Counted from the stretch's first letter, positions 8,690 through 16,933 are shown. The stretch is 32,064 nucleotides of DNA from JBOGWA01 sp050693155 (GCA_050693155.1 JBOGWA010000132.1:1-32064), one strand, 5' to 3'. Numbers and translations are program-made. Notes: generated from the sequence alone by a model not told the origin.

Positions 8690-10566
8690 GCGGCCGCCTC
8701 TCCCAGATACGCGCGGGCGACCTCCGCGTCCTTGACGATCTCGGAGGGCTTCCCTTCGGTCAGGATCCTCCCGAGGTGAAGCACGTAGACGTAGTCACAG
8801 ACCGCCAGCACCATCGGGATGTGATGCTCGATCAGAAGGATCGTCTTCCCGAGCTCATCCCGAACGCCGAGCAGCCGCTGCGCGAGACTCTCTGCGGCGG
8901 CCGGGGCCATCCCCGCCGACGGCTCGTCGAGGAGCAGCATGTCGGGGTTCGTGATCAGTGCGCAGCCCATCTCCACGATCCGCTGCTGCCCGCCGGAGAG
9001 CGAGCCTGCCGGCAGGTGCGCGAGGTCGGAGAGGCCAAGGGCTTCGATCGCCCGGACTGCGCGCGTGCGCGCCCGATCGTCGCTTCGCCGCGCGATGCCG
9101 TCGTAGAGGAGCCCGTCGGGAACGTCGTAGCGCAGCGCGACGTGCTGGGCGAGCAGGAAGTTGTCGAGCACCGACTCGTCGGCGACAAGGCCAACGTTTT
9201 GAAAGGTCCGGCCGATCCCAAGCCGGGCGCGACGATGGGGAGGCTCCCAGACGATGTCCCGCTTCCGGTAGAGGACCTTGCCGCGGTCCGGCCAGGTGAA
9301 GCCCGAGATCACGTTGAAAAGGGTCGACTTCCCCGCGCCGTTCGGCCCGATCAGCCCGACGATCGCCCCCTTCGGGATCTCGAGCGAGACGCCGCCGAGC
9401 GCGTCGAGACCCCCGAACCTGACCGCCACGTCCTCGAGGCGAAGGAGTGGATCTCCGGGCAGCACATCGTCGGGCCTCGATGAGATTCCGCCGTTGGTGG
9501 ATACGTCGACGAAGCGGGGGATCACGGGCTCCTCATCCCCCGCCTCGTCCGTTTCGCGCCGGGCCTCCTTTCGGCCACGCCGCTCGCGGGCCTCGCGCAC
9601 CGCTCCGGCAAGACCGCCCGGGTTCCTTGCGATCGTGTAGATGAGCAGCGCGGACCCGATGATGAGATCCCACCCCTCGAACGCGGTCAGCAGTCGGGGA
9701 AGGATCGCGAAGAAGACGCCGGCAACGAGCACGCCCCAGCGGGACCCCAGACCGCCCACGACGACCATCACCACGAACAGAAGCGAGATGTCGAATTCGA
9801 ACGATTCGGCCTGCACGAAGCCGATCAGATGTCCGAACAGGCTCCCGGCGAGTCCCGCGAGCGCGCCCGAGATCGTGAACGCGAGGAGCTTGTACCCGGC
9901 GACGTTCACGCCGAACGACGAGGCAACCTCCTCGTTGGAGCGGATCGCGAAGAAGGCCCTGCCGATCTTCGATCGGGTGACGTTTCGGTCTAGGAGCCAG
10001 ACCAGCAGCAGGATCCCGAGAAGCATTCCCAGGTAGTCGAAGTTCCCCAGCAGCTCGGTTTCTCCGAAGCGAGGCCGGGGGAGCGATGCGCCCGCCGACC
10101 CGCCCGTGAGGAACCCGATCCGGAAGACGAAGATCTGCATAGCCACACCAAACGCGAGCGTGGAGATCGCGAGATAGAGGCCGCGGATTCGAAGCGACGG
10201 AAGTCCGACCAGGAAGGCCGCAAGCCCGCCGGCGGCGGCCGCGACCAGCATTCCGAAGATCATGGCCAAGCGGTACCGCTCGGTGACGACCGACGAAGCG
10301 AAGGCGCCCAGACCGAAGAATCCCGCGTGTCCGAGAGAGATCTGGCCCGCGTAGCCCATTAGCACGTTGAGCGAGAGCGCGGCGAGCGCGTACGTCACTC
10401 CGACCCCGAGCATCAAACCTCGGAACTGATTGAAAACGCCGGGCCAGACGCTCCCGAGCAGTGGGGGCAAGCCGATTAGGACGGCGGCAATCCCGCCTAA
10501 GCGCAGCAGCCCTCGCCAGTCGATCCTGCCGATCCAGGCGACCGGGATGAGCTCTTCCTCCCGCAC
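8686..10566 (-). CDS. LivM-LivG fusion: HAAT ABC permease joined to ATP-binding domain
   Basis: 626 residues. Residues about 20-315 form a LivM-type permease with multiple membrane helices and the LivM hallmark LNVLMGYAGQISLGHAGFFGLGAF. Residues about 320-370 are a charged linker (REARERRGRKEARRETDEAGDEE, split here only for description). Residues about 374-626 form a LivG-type ATPase with Walker A GPNGAGKS (407-414), RTFQN, signature LSGGQQ, Walker B MLLLDEPSAGMAP and the H-loop LIEHHIPMV. In many bacteria these are two genes. The reading frame is continuous across the linker, so this is a true fusion. The GTG start follows the livH stop after one base, and the stop overlaps livF. It supplies one permease half and one ATPase half of the transporter. 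Confidence 0.94.
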   Translation of the reverse strand: MREEELIPVAWIGRIDWRGLLRLGGIAAVLIGLPPLLGSVWPGVFNQFRGLMLGVGVTYALAALSLNVLMGYAGQISLGHAGFFGLGAFASSVVTERYRLAMIFGMLVAAAAGGLAAFLVGLPSLRIRGLYLAISTLAFGVAMQIFVFRIGFLTGGSAGASLPRPRFGETELLGNFDYLGMLLGILLLVWLLDRNVTRSKIGRAFFAIRSNEEVASSFGVNVAGYKLLAFTISGALAGLAGSLFGHLIGFVQAESFEFDISLLFVVMVVVGGLGSRWGVLVAGVFFAILPRLLTAFEGWDLIIGSALLIYTIARNPGGLAGAVREARERRGRKEARRETDEAGDEEPVIPRFVDVSTNGGISSRPDDVLPGDPLLRLEDVAVRFGGLDALGGVSLEIPKGAIVGLIGPNGAGKSTLFNVISGFTWPDRGKVLYRKRDIVWEPPHRRARLGIGRTFQNVGLVADESVLDNFLLAQHVALRYDVPDGLLYDGIARRSDDRARTRAVRAIEALGLSDLAHLPAGSLSGGQQRIVEMGCALITNPDMLLLDEPSAGMAPAAAESLAQRLLGVRDELGKTILLIEHHIPMVLAVCDYVYVLHLGRILTEGKPSEIVKDAEVARAYLGEAAA

Positions 10567-10567
10567 C

Positions 10568-11434
10568 CTAGACCGCTCTCCGCGCGAGGATCCCCTGCGG
10601 CCGGAGGAGCAGGACCATGAGAATCACCGCAAGGAGCATCACCTCTGAAACACCCGCGGTCCCGAGGAACTGCTTTCGCACGAACGATTCGAGAATGCCG
10701 AGAACCGCGCCCCCCACGAAGGCGCCCGTGAGGCTGGTCAGGCCTCCGATCAGTGCGGCGGCGAGTCCCCGGAGGAACAGCAGCGTTACGAAGAAGGGGT
10801 GGAACGCTCCGATCGCCGGCTCGATGATGAGCGCGGCGACGGCGCCCAGGCCGGCTGCGGCGCCCCAGACGAACAGCTGGACCTTCGAGAGCGGAATCCC
10901 CATCAACCGGGCCGTGCGGCGGTCCTCCGCCACCGCGAGGATCCCCAGCCCGAACTTCGTGTATCGGAAGAAGGCCGCCAGTCCGAGCGCCAGCACCGCG
11001 ACCCCGAAGATGGCGATCAAGTACTGGGGCGTGACGACGAATCCCCCAAGCTCGACGCCGCGGGCTGTGATCGGGGGGCCGAGCACCTGGGGGCTCGAGC
11101 CCCAGACCTTGAACTCAACTGCCGCGATCAGAAAGAGAAGGCCGATCGTTGCGACGGCGAACGAGAGCGGAGAGGCGTCGCCCATCGTCCGGATCACCAC
11201 GCGCTCGAACGCGAGTCCAACGAGGACGACGACCGCCACCGCGACCACCGCCCCCGCGAGCCACGGCCAGCCCTGCTTCGTGATCAGCACCCAAGCGAGA
11301 TACAGGCCGAGGGTTCCGAACTCGCCTTGCGCGAAGTTCAGAACGCGGCTTCCCTTGTAGACGAGGACGATGCCCACGGCGAGCAGCCCGTAGATGGCGC
11401 CGTTCGCGATGCCGATGACGAGCGACTCAACCAT
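10568..11434 (-). CDS. livH: HAAT ABC transporter permease LivH
   Basis: 288 residues, nearly all hydrophobic, with about eight membrane helices. The N-terminal motif GLLAVGIVLVYKGSRVLNFAQGEF is the LivH hallmark, and the central EDRRTARLMGIPLSKVQ loop is the conserved cytoplasmic coupling region. The C-terminus has GGLTSLTGAFVGGAVLGILES, again typical. The ATG at 11434 overlaps the end of tetR in ATGGTTGA, so the permease is translated immediately after the repressor. It pairs with the LivM half of the fusion protein to form the translocation channel. Confidence 0.94.
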   Translation of the reverse strand: MVESLVIGIANGAIYGLLAVGIVLVYKGSRVLNFAQGEFGTLGLYLAWVLITKQGWPWLAGAVVAVAVVVLVGLAFERVVIRTMGDASPLSFAVATIGLLFLIAAVEFKVWGSSPQVLGPPITARGVELGGFVVTPQYLIAIFGVAVLALGLAAFFRYTKFGLGILAVAEDRRTARLMGIPLSKVQLFVWGAAAGLGAVAALIIEPAIGAFHPFFVTLLFLRGLAAALIGGLTSLTGAFVGGAVLGILESFVRKQFLGTAGVSEVMLLAVILMVLLLRPQGILARRAV

Positions 11435-12065
11435 CAGCGCTCATACCGGCGAAGATGAAGTCCATGATCTGGTCGAGCACTCGCTGGGGGACGCCACCGT
11501 TCTCCGGCCAGAGGATCCATCGCATGCCGACGAAGTCGCCGACGGCCATCAGGCAGTAGGCGAGCACCTCGGGGTTCAGCTTTCTGACCTCGCCGCGCTG
11601 CTGCGCCTTCTTCAGTCCGTCCACGTATCCAATCGCGAACTGTCGGTAGTACTCGATGAAGGCGCTTCGATCGACGAACTCGGCCTGCCGAACGATGCGA
11701 TAGATCTTCATGTGGCGCTGGAGGAAACCAAAGAACGCTTCGAAGCCCTTCCGCTCGATCTCCTTTCGATCCTTGAGTCCGTCGACCGCCTCGGCGATCT
11801 CCCGCCTGAGGCTGTGGCCGATGTGGCGAACGAGCTCCGAATAGATGACCTGCTTGCTGGGGAAGTAGTTGTAGAAGGTTCCCTGCGACACTTGCGCCCG
11901 GCGGCAGATCTCCGAAACCGACGCCTCGAAGTAGGGCAGCTCCCCGAAAACCTCTTCCGCGGCGATGAGTAGACGCACCCTCGTCTGCTCTCCCTTGCTC
12001 AGGACCCCGTCGGCGCCGGCTTCCTGCTCGATGGACTCGACGAGTGCGGACTTCACCTCAGACAC
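11427..12065 (-). CDS. TetR-family transcriptional repressor of the transporter/ligase block
   Basis: 212 residues. The N-terminal helix-turn-helix spans about residues 26-72, with VSEICRRAQVSQGTFYNYFPSKQVIY, the usual TetR recognition helix sequence. The C-terminal ligand domain is not specific to a named regulator. The GTG start at 12065 has GGGAGG about 12 bases upstream. It is the first gene of the operon tetR-livH-livMG-livF and lies 40 bases from a 29-bp palindrome whose 21-bp core recurs before the acyl-CoA ligase. TetR proteins usually repress themselves and neighbouring genes and are released by a small ligand. Here the ligand is probably the imported acid or its CoA ester (inference). 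Confidence 0.92.
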   Translation of the reverse strand: MSEVKSALVESIEQEAGADGVLSKGEQTRVRLLIAAEEVFGELPYFEASVSEICRRAQVSQGTFYNYFPSKQVIYSELVRHIGHSLRREIAEAVDGLKDRKEIERKGFEAFFGFLQRHMKIYRIVRQAEFVDRSAFIEYYRQFAIGYVDGLKKAQQRGEVRKLNPEVLAYCLMAVGDFVGMRWILWPENGGVPQRVLDQIMDFIFAGMSADG

Positions 12066-12104
12066 CTTGACGCTTCCTCCCGACGGGCGATAGGATTCAG
12101 GGGA

Positions 12105-12133
12105 AAACTGACACCTGAGTCAGGTGTCAGTTT
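12105..12133. promoter_or_regulatory. TetR-type operator, copy 2 (29-bp perfect palindrome) between tetR and the binding-protein gene
   Basis: The 21-bp core at 12109-12129 equals copy 1, and the arms extend by AAAC on the left and GTTT on the right. On the plus strand CTGACA (12108-12113) is followed after 17 bases by TTTATG, a plausible promoter with the operator as its spacer. Because the site is symmetric it can serve both divergent genes. Confidence 0.85.
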
Positions 12134-12211
12134 ATGGCCGGAGAAAGCGGTGAGTCAAGGAGAGGGGAAAAGCCGGTGGGGTCGAAATCGAGACGTGGTG
12201 AGGGCATCATC

Positions 12212-13633
12212 GTGAGTCGGGTCGGAATGGGACGAATCGCCGCGGCCGCTGTCGCCTTTACGCTCGTTGCCGCCGCGTGCAGCGGCTATCCGCGCGAAGA
12301 CCCGGCGGCGACGAGCGGCCTGGCACAGACTTCGACGACCCAGGCTCCATCCGGCGCGAACGGCGTCACCGGAGCAGGCGGGTCGGGCAGGCAGGCCGGT
12401 TCCTCCGGTGGAGCGCTCGGCCCGACGTCGGGTGGCGGGCTCGCAGGGCAAGGGCCCGGGAGTCGCGGATCGCAGGCGCCGCAGTGGCCGAGCGCCGGGC
12501 TCTTCAACGCCGACGAGGACCGGATCGGGATCACCGACGACGAAATCCTCATCTGCATGCACGCGCCCTTCGTCTTCGCGGAGATCTTCGATAACCGACC
12601 CGAGGACGAGAAGATCTACTTCGACATGGTCAACGCCGAACAGGGCGGCGTCTACGGGCGGAACGTCCGGCTGATCTTTACCGACGACGCCTACCAGCCT
12701 TCGCAGGCGATCACCGCAGCCGAGGAGTGCAAGTCGCAGAACCCCTTCTTCATCATGGGTGGTGTGGGGTTCGACCAGACGCCGGCCGTTCGTGAATGGG
12801 CGGAGACAAACCGGATGCTCTACTTCTATTCGATCGCGACCGAGAAAGGCGCGGAGGGAAAGCGCTATTCGTTCACGCCGGCGCCTTCGGTCGAGCAGCT
12901 CGGCACGATTCTCGCCCAATGGGTTGTCAAGAAGTTTCCGGACAAGCGAGTCGGAGTCGTCTACCGGATCAGCGACAACTGGAATGGGGGTCGTGACGCG
13001 TTCATCGCGGAGCTCGAGAGGCACGGGAATTCCGTGGTGGCGGACATCGGCGTTGATGCGAACCAGAGTGTCTATCAGCAGGAGATCGCGGCGCTCGAGG
13101 CGGCAAACGCCGAAATCGTCTTCTTCCACGAGAACGCGCTGAACTGGCTGAAGATGATCCCGCAGGCTCGGAACCAGGGGTACACGCCGAGGTGGATCGG
13201 CGAGGTGGGATTCAATCTCGTGACCGACACCCTCGGACAGGATGTGCTCGATCCTCCGGCACAGGTCGTGTGGGTGACACCCTCGTTCGACCGGACCAAT
13301 CCGAACCTGCCGTGGGCGAGGGAGATCGACCGAATCGAAGCCGCCTACGCGAAGTACCACCCTGACAACAAGGAGCCGAACGACGTCGATTGGATGTTCT
13401 GGCTTGCACTGAAGGGAGTGCACCAGATGCTGCTTGACTGCGGTCCCGCGTGCACGAGAAACACGCTTGCGGGAATGCTCGAGTCCGGCTACCGGGGAGT
13501 CGTCCCTCCACTATGTCCCGCCGATTTCTCCGCCGGCCACCTGGGTGGCTACCAGGCCAACATCTTCGAAGCGGTGCCGCGCGGTAACGGCTCCGTGTGG
13601 GAGAACGTCGCGACCTGTAAGTCGGGGTTCTGA
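12212..13633 (+). CDS. Lipoprotein substrate-binding protein of the HAAT ABC transporter
   Basis: 473 residues from GTG 12212, which has GGTGAGGG about 8 bases upstream. The frame is open back to an ATG at 12134, but that would put a charged stretch before the signal sequence. The signal peptide (MGRIAAAAVAFTLVAAAC) ends in a lipobox-like sequence with Cys23. A Gly/Ser/Thr-rich linker (about residues 30-95) then spaces the domain from the membrane. The receptor domain is of the periplasmic-binding type I fold (Peripla_BP_6): GITDDEILICMHAPF, FTDDAYQPSQAITAAEEC, VGVVYRISDNWNGGRDAF and DWMFWLALKGVHQML. It captures the substrate outside the cell for LivH/LivM. The gene is divergent from tetR and probably repressed from the shared palindrome. 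Ligand unknown. Confidence 0.9.
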   Translation: MSRVGMGRIAAAAVAFTLVAAACSGYPREDPAATSGLAQTSTTQAPSGANGVTGAGGSGRQAGSSGGALGPTSGGGLAGQGPGSRGSQAPQWPSAGLFNADEDRIGITDDEILICMHAPFVFAEIFDNRPEDEKIYFDMVNAEQGGVYGRNVRLIFTDDAYQPSQAITAAEECKSQNPFFIMGGVGFDQTPAVREWAETNRMLYFYSIATEKGAEGKRYSFTPAPSVEQLGTILAQWVVKKFPDKRVGVVYRISDNWNGGRDAFIAELERHGNSVVADIGVDANQSVYQQEIAALEAANAEIVFFHENALNWLKMIPQARNQGYTPRWIGEVGFNLVTDTLGQDVLDPPAQVVWVTPSFDRTNPNLPWAREIDRIEAAYAKYHPDNKEPNDVDWMFWLALKGVHQMLLDCGPACTRNTLAGMLESGYRGVVPPLCPADFSAGHLGGYQANIFEAVPRGNGSVWENVATCKSGF

Positions 13634-13637
13634 TCGA

Positions 13638-14657
13638 GTGACGGTTCCGCAGATCGGGATCGCCGGTCTCGGCGTCTACTTGCCGGAGGCCCGTATCGGC
13701 TCCGCCGAGATCGCGGAGCGGTCCGGCCTTCCCATCGAGGTGGTCGAGGAGAAGATGGGGATCCTCGAGAAACCGCGGGCCGGTCCCGGGGACCACGCCT
13801 CGACGATGGCGACGGCTGCCGCCCTCGAGGCGCTCGGCGACACCGATCCCGGAGAGCTCGACCTCATCATCTACACGGGGAGCATGCACAAGGACCACTA
13901 CGTGTGGTCGGCCGCCGCGAAGGTGCAGGACCTGCTCGGAGCGAGGAATGCATACGCGTTCGAAACGGTGTCGCTCTGCTCGACCAACGTGCTCACGTTG
14001 AAGATCGCGAAGAACCTGATGACATCCGATCCATCCCTGCGAACCGTGCTTCTCTGCGGCGGCCACCGCACATCGGACCTCATCGACTACACGAACCCCC
14101 GGACACGGTTTCTCTTCAACCTCTCCGACGGCGGCAGCGCGATCCTGTTGAAGCGTGCGCTGGGACGAAACGACGTGTTGGGCTCCGCCTTCGTCACAGA
14201 CGGACGGTTCGCCTCCGATGTCGCGATGCCGGCCGGAGGCTCGCGGATGCCCGCGAGCGCAGCGACGGTCGAGAAGGGCCTGCATACGTTCGACATCCCC
14301 GACATCGAGGGGTTCAAGGGGCGGATGAACGAGGTGTCGGCCGAAAACTTTTTCTCCGTCATTCGCGAGTCCCTCGTGCGAAGCGGGCTCGATGAATCGG
14401 ACATCGATTTCCTCTGCATCAACCATATGAAGCGCTCTTTCCACGACACGGTGCTCAAGGAGCTCGGGCTCTCACAGGACCAGGCGATCTATCTCGCAGA
14501 CATCGGACACATCGGCGCACCGGACCAGGTCGTGGCGCTGAAGCGCGCCGTCGAGCAGGGTCTCGTGAAGGACGGCGACGTCGTCGTCGTGGCGGCCGCG
14601 GGTCTCGGTTTCACGTGGGCGTCGACGATCGTCCGCTGGGGCCGCTCTCGAGGCTGA
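13638..14657 (+). CDS. Ketoacyl synthase III-like (FabH/HMG-CoA synthase superfamily) protein with altered active site
   Basis: 339 residues from GTG 13638, four bases after the binding-protein stop. The fold signature is clear: GIAGLGVYLPEARI at the N-terminus, AFETVSLCSTNVLTLK with nucleophilic Cys114, INHMKRSFHD with His263, and GLGFTWASTIVRWG at the end, matching GGGFTWGSALVRF of FabH. Where FabH has Asn in the GNTSAAS motif, this protein has His291 (DIGHIGAPDQVVAL). The family condenses or transfers acyl groups from CoA or ACP. The catalytic Asn is needed for decarboxylative condensation in FabH, so this enzyme may do a different acyl transfer or hydrolysis (inference). Its stop shares one base with the next start (TGATG). 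It belongs to the operon led by the binding protein. Confidence 0.85.
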   Translation: MTVPQIGIAGLGVYLPEARIGSAEIAERSGLPIEVVEEKMGILEKPRAGPGDHASTMATAAALEALGDTDPGELDLIIYTGSMHKDHYVWSAAAKVQDLLGARNAYAFETVSLCSTNVLTLKIAKNLMTSDPSLRTVLLCGGHRTSDLIDYTNPRTRFLFNLSDGGSAILLKRALGRNDVLGSAFVTDGRFASDVAMPAGGSRMPASAATVEKGLHTFDIPDIEGFKGRMNEVSAENFFSVIRESLVRSGLDESDIDFLCINHMKRSFHDTVLKELGLSQDQAIYLADIGHIGAPDQVVALKRAVEQGLVKDGDVVVVAAAGLGFTWASTIVRWGRSRG

Positions 14658-15493
14658 TGCCGGCAACGGACGCGAACGGCATCCGGATCAACTACGAGAT
14701 TCACGGGAACGACGGAGCCTGGGTCATCCTCGTCATGGGCTGGGGATACGGGCTCTGGGGCTGGGAACCGGTTGTTGGGCCGCTCGCCGAGGCGTTCCGG
14801 GTTGTGGTTTTCGACAACCGAGGAGTCGGGGGAACCGACAAGCCCCCCGGTCCCTACACGGCGGAGATGATGGCCGCGGACGCGACGGGCTTGGCCGACG
14901 CGCTCGGCATCGAGCGCGCCCATTTCGTTGGGACCTCCGGCGGCGGTTTCTACGCGATGGAAGCCGCGGTCGCCCGGCCGGACCTAATCGATCGGCTCGT
15001 CATCGCCTGCTCGCCCCTGCCGGGACCGGCCGAGGAATGGTTTCATCCGCAGTCGGTCGAGGCGCTCGCACGGGTGGCCGGCCTCGAGGGGGAGGAGAGG
15101 TTCCGGGTCCTCATCGAGAACGCCCTTTCCCCGAGCTTCGTTGCCGATCATCCCGAGATCGTCGAGCGGATCCTTGGCTACCGACTGCAAACGGATATGC
15201 CGTTCGAAGCGTGGGAGGCCCAGCGCGTGGCGAATCTCACCTATCAGGATCCCTCGAGAGTGGCGCTCGTCGCTCAGGAAACCCTCGTGACGTGCGGGAC
15301 GAATGACGGCGTCGTCCGGGCCGAGAGCGCCAAACGGCTCGCAGAGGCGCTCCCCAATGCGCTCTTCGTTCCATTCGAGGGCGCCGGGCACCTGCACTTC
15401 TGGGAGCAGCCCGAGCGGTTCGCGACGGTGCTCGGGGCGTTTCTCGGCGGGGGTCTCGAGGCCGTGGGGCGCCTCGCGGAGGCCTCCGCGTGA
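14657..15493 (+). CDS. Cytoplasmic alpha/beta-hydrolase
   Basis: 278 residues, no signal peptide. The nucleophile elbow is VGTSGGGF (Ser94), the acid TNDGVV (Asp217) and the base GAGHLHFW (His245), a complete catalytic triad in the usual order. The N-terminal DNRGVGGTDKP motif is typical of the esterase, lactonase and C-C hydrolase branch. The ATG at 14657 shares its A with the stop of the KAS III-like gene, and the stop overlaps the SDR start in GTGA, so all three are translationally coupled. It probably cleaves an ester, thioester or 1,3-diketone intermediate of the same pathway; the sequence does not decide which. Confidence 0.88.
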   Translation: MPATDANGIRINYEIHGNDGAWVILVMGWGYGLWGWEPVVGPLAEAFRVVVFDNRGVGGTDKPPGPYTAEMMAADATGLADALGIERAHFVGTSGGGFYAMEAAVARPDLIDRLVIACSPLPGPAEEWFHPQSVEALARVAGLEGEERFRVLIENALSPSFVADHPEIVERILGYRLQTDMPFEAWEAQRVANLTYQDPSRVALVAQETLVTCGTNDGVVRAESAKRLAEALPNALFVPFEGAGHLHFWEQPERFATVLGAFLGGGLEAVGRLAEASA

Positions 15494-16410
15494 GCGCAAC
15501 GCTCGTGACCGGCGCCGCCGGATTCCTCGGTCGTGCGCTGGCCCGAGCGCTCATTGACGCGGGGCAGACGGTCGCGCTCTTCGACCTCGCTCCGATTCCT
15601 CCCGATCTCCGTGACGACGCGGCCGCGGTCCAGGGCGACCTGGGCGCCTGGGCGGACGTCGCGGCCGTCTTCGCCGAGCACCACCCCGATCGAGTCTTTC
15701 ACTGCGGGGCGCTTCTGTCGGCGCTTGCCGAGGAACGCCCGCAGGCAGCCATCCGCGCGAACGCCGATGGTACGTACCATGTGCTCGAAGCGGCCCGGTT
15801 GTTCGGTGCGCGTGTGGTCTTCACCTCGACGATCGCCACGTACGGGCCGGGCGTCCCCGACCCCGTTTCCGAGGACGCGCCCCAACTTCCAGCGACCATC
15901 TATGGGGTCACCAAGGTTTACGGCGAGCGGCTCGGCGAGTACTACTGGAGGCGATACGGACTCGAAGTCCGGGGGATCCGGTTCCCATCGATCGTCGGGC
16001 CCGGCCGGGGCCCGAGCGGAGTGACGGGATACTCGTCGCTCATGATCGACGAACCCGCTCGGGGGCGCCCGTACACGGTTCCCGTCGAAGAGGGAACGGT
16101 GATCCCGATCCTGTATGTCGACGAAGCCGTCCAGGCTTTGATCGAGTTCTCCGACGCCGAGTCGCTCGCCAGGCGGATGTACACGCTCGCGGGGATCTCG
16201 CCGACGGCCGCGGAGATCGCCGAGGCGGTCCGATCGGAGCTTCCCGAGGCGAGACTGGAGTTCGCGCCGGATCCGGCGACGCAGGCGGTCCTCGAGACGC
16301 TCCCGCGCTCCCTCGTTGAGGAGTCCGCGCGCCGGGACTGGGGCTGGGCCGGGAGCCCCGACCTCGCCCAGGTCGTCAAGACCTTCGTGGCCGCCGTTCG
16401 GACGCCGTAG
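15490..16410 (+). CDS. NAD-dependent epimerase/dehydratase (extended SDR), threonine-dehydrogenase-like
   Basis: 306 residues from GTG 15490. The Rossmann glycine motif is GAAGFLG (8-14), the catalytic pair is YGVTK (Tyr138, Lys142), and a Ser/Thr lies in FTSTIATYG (about 113-115). The stretch TIYGVTKVYGERLGEYYWRR with VRGIRFPSIVG, then YTVPVEEGTVIPILYVDEAVQAL, resembles SDR-type L-threonine 3-dehydrogenases and their relatives more than sugar epimerases. It likely oxidises or reduces a hydroxyl or keto group using NAD(H). It is the last gene of the plus-strand operon 12212-16410. Its metabolic substrate is unknown, and the context favours the acyl pathway over threonine. Confidence 0.88.
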   Translation: MSATLVTGAAGFLGRALARALIDAGQTVALFDLAPIPPDLRDDAAAVQGDLGAWADVAAVFAEHHPDRVFHCGALLSALAEERPQAAIRANADGTYHVLEAARLFGARVVFTSTIATYGPGVPDPVSEDAPQLPATIYGVTKVYGERLGEYYWRRYGLEVRGIRFPSIVGPGRGPSGVTGYSSLMIDEPARGRPYTVPVEEGTVIPILYVDEAVQALIEFSDAESLARRMYTLAGISPTAAEIAEAVRSELPEARLEFAPDPATQAVLETLPRSLVEESARRDWGWAGSPDLAQVVKTFVAAVRTP

Positions 16411-16459
16411 TTCGGTTCCCCACGGGGCGTCGCCCTACAGCGCCGTCCGAGGGAACAGA

Positions 16460-16506
16460 TTGACATGCGTGGGTGTGTTGTGATTATATATCGATGGTGA
16501 TCGATA
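16460..16506 (+). promoter_or_regulatory. Predicted arsI promoter with ArsR-type inverted-repeat operator
   Basis: TTGACA at 16460-16465 is a consensus -35 box, and the AT-rich ATTATATA at 16483-16490 supplies a -10 at about 17-19 bases. TATCGAT (16489-16495), GGTG, ATCGATA (16500-16506) form a perfect inverted repeat overlapping the -10 and start site. Size and placement fit an ArsR/SmtB-type repressor site. No arsR gene is present in the window. Confidence 0.65.
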
Positions 16507-16519
16507 AGAGGAGATCAAC

Positions 16520-16930
16520 ATGTTGAGGGTCCAGCTCGCCTTGAACGTAGAAAGCATCGAGACGGCGGTGGACTTTTATCGTCGACTTTTCAGCGCGGAG
16601 CCCGCCAAGATCCGCCCCGGCTACGCCAATTTCGCACTCGACGAGCCGCCGCTCAAGCTCGTCCTCATCGAGAAGAAGGGTGCGGGGACACGGTTGAACC
16701 ATCTGGGGGTCGAGGTCGGATCGGAGGCCGACGTGAGGGCGGCTGAGGGACGCCTGGCTCGAGAAGGGCTCGCGACGGCATCCGAGAAAGGCACGTGCTG
16801 TTACGCGGTCCAGGACAAGGTCTGGGTGAACGATCCGGATGGAGCTCCCTGGGAGGTTTATACGGTGGTGGCGGACGCCTCGACTCCCGAGACGATGGCG
16901 CAAGGCGTCCACGACGCAGCCTGCTGCTGA
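16520..16930 (+). CDS. arsI: ArsI/CadI-family VOC protein (organoarsenical C-As lyase or cadmium-induced type)
   Basis: 136 residues. It is a vicinal-oxygen-chelate protein with metal ligands in the expected places: Gln5 (RVQLALNV), His61 (LNHLGVEV) and Glu112 (WEVYTV). The tandem cysteines Cys93-Cys94 in GTCCYAVQDKVWVNDPDG are the diagnostic feature of ArsI, where they bind the trivalent arsenical. Two further cysteines end the protein (AACC). ArsI is a dioxygenase that breaks the carbon-arsenic bond of methyl- and aryl-arsenicals. AAGAGGAG lies 8 bases before the ATG. It stands alone behind its own promoter and is convergent with the sigma factor gene. CadI relatives share most of the motifs, so the precise metal is uncertain. 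Confidence 0.85.
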   Translation: MLRVQLALNVESIETAVDFYRRLFSAEPAKIRPGYANFALDEPPLKLVLIEKKGAGTRLNHLGVEVGSEADVRAAEGRLAREGLATASEKGTCCYAVQDKVWVNDPDGAPWEVYTVVADASTPETMAQGVHDAACC

Positions 16931-16933
16931 GAT

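Noticed and set aside
12155..13423. Long minus-strand open frame of 422 codons opposite the binding-protein gene
   Set aside because: It encodes no recognisable motifs, is rich in Arg/Asp/Val as expected for an antisense shadow in GC-rich DNA, and the plus strand holds a clear Peripla_BP protein.
13212..14444. Minus-strand open frame of 410 codons opposite the KAS III-like gene
   Set aside because: Shadow of a gene with a clear active-site pattern; no motifs of its own.
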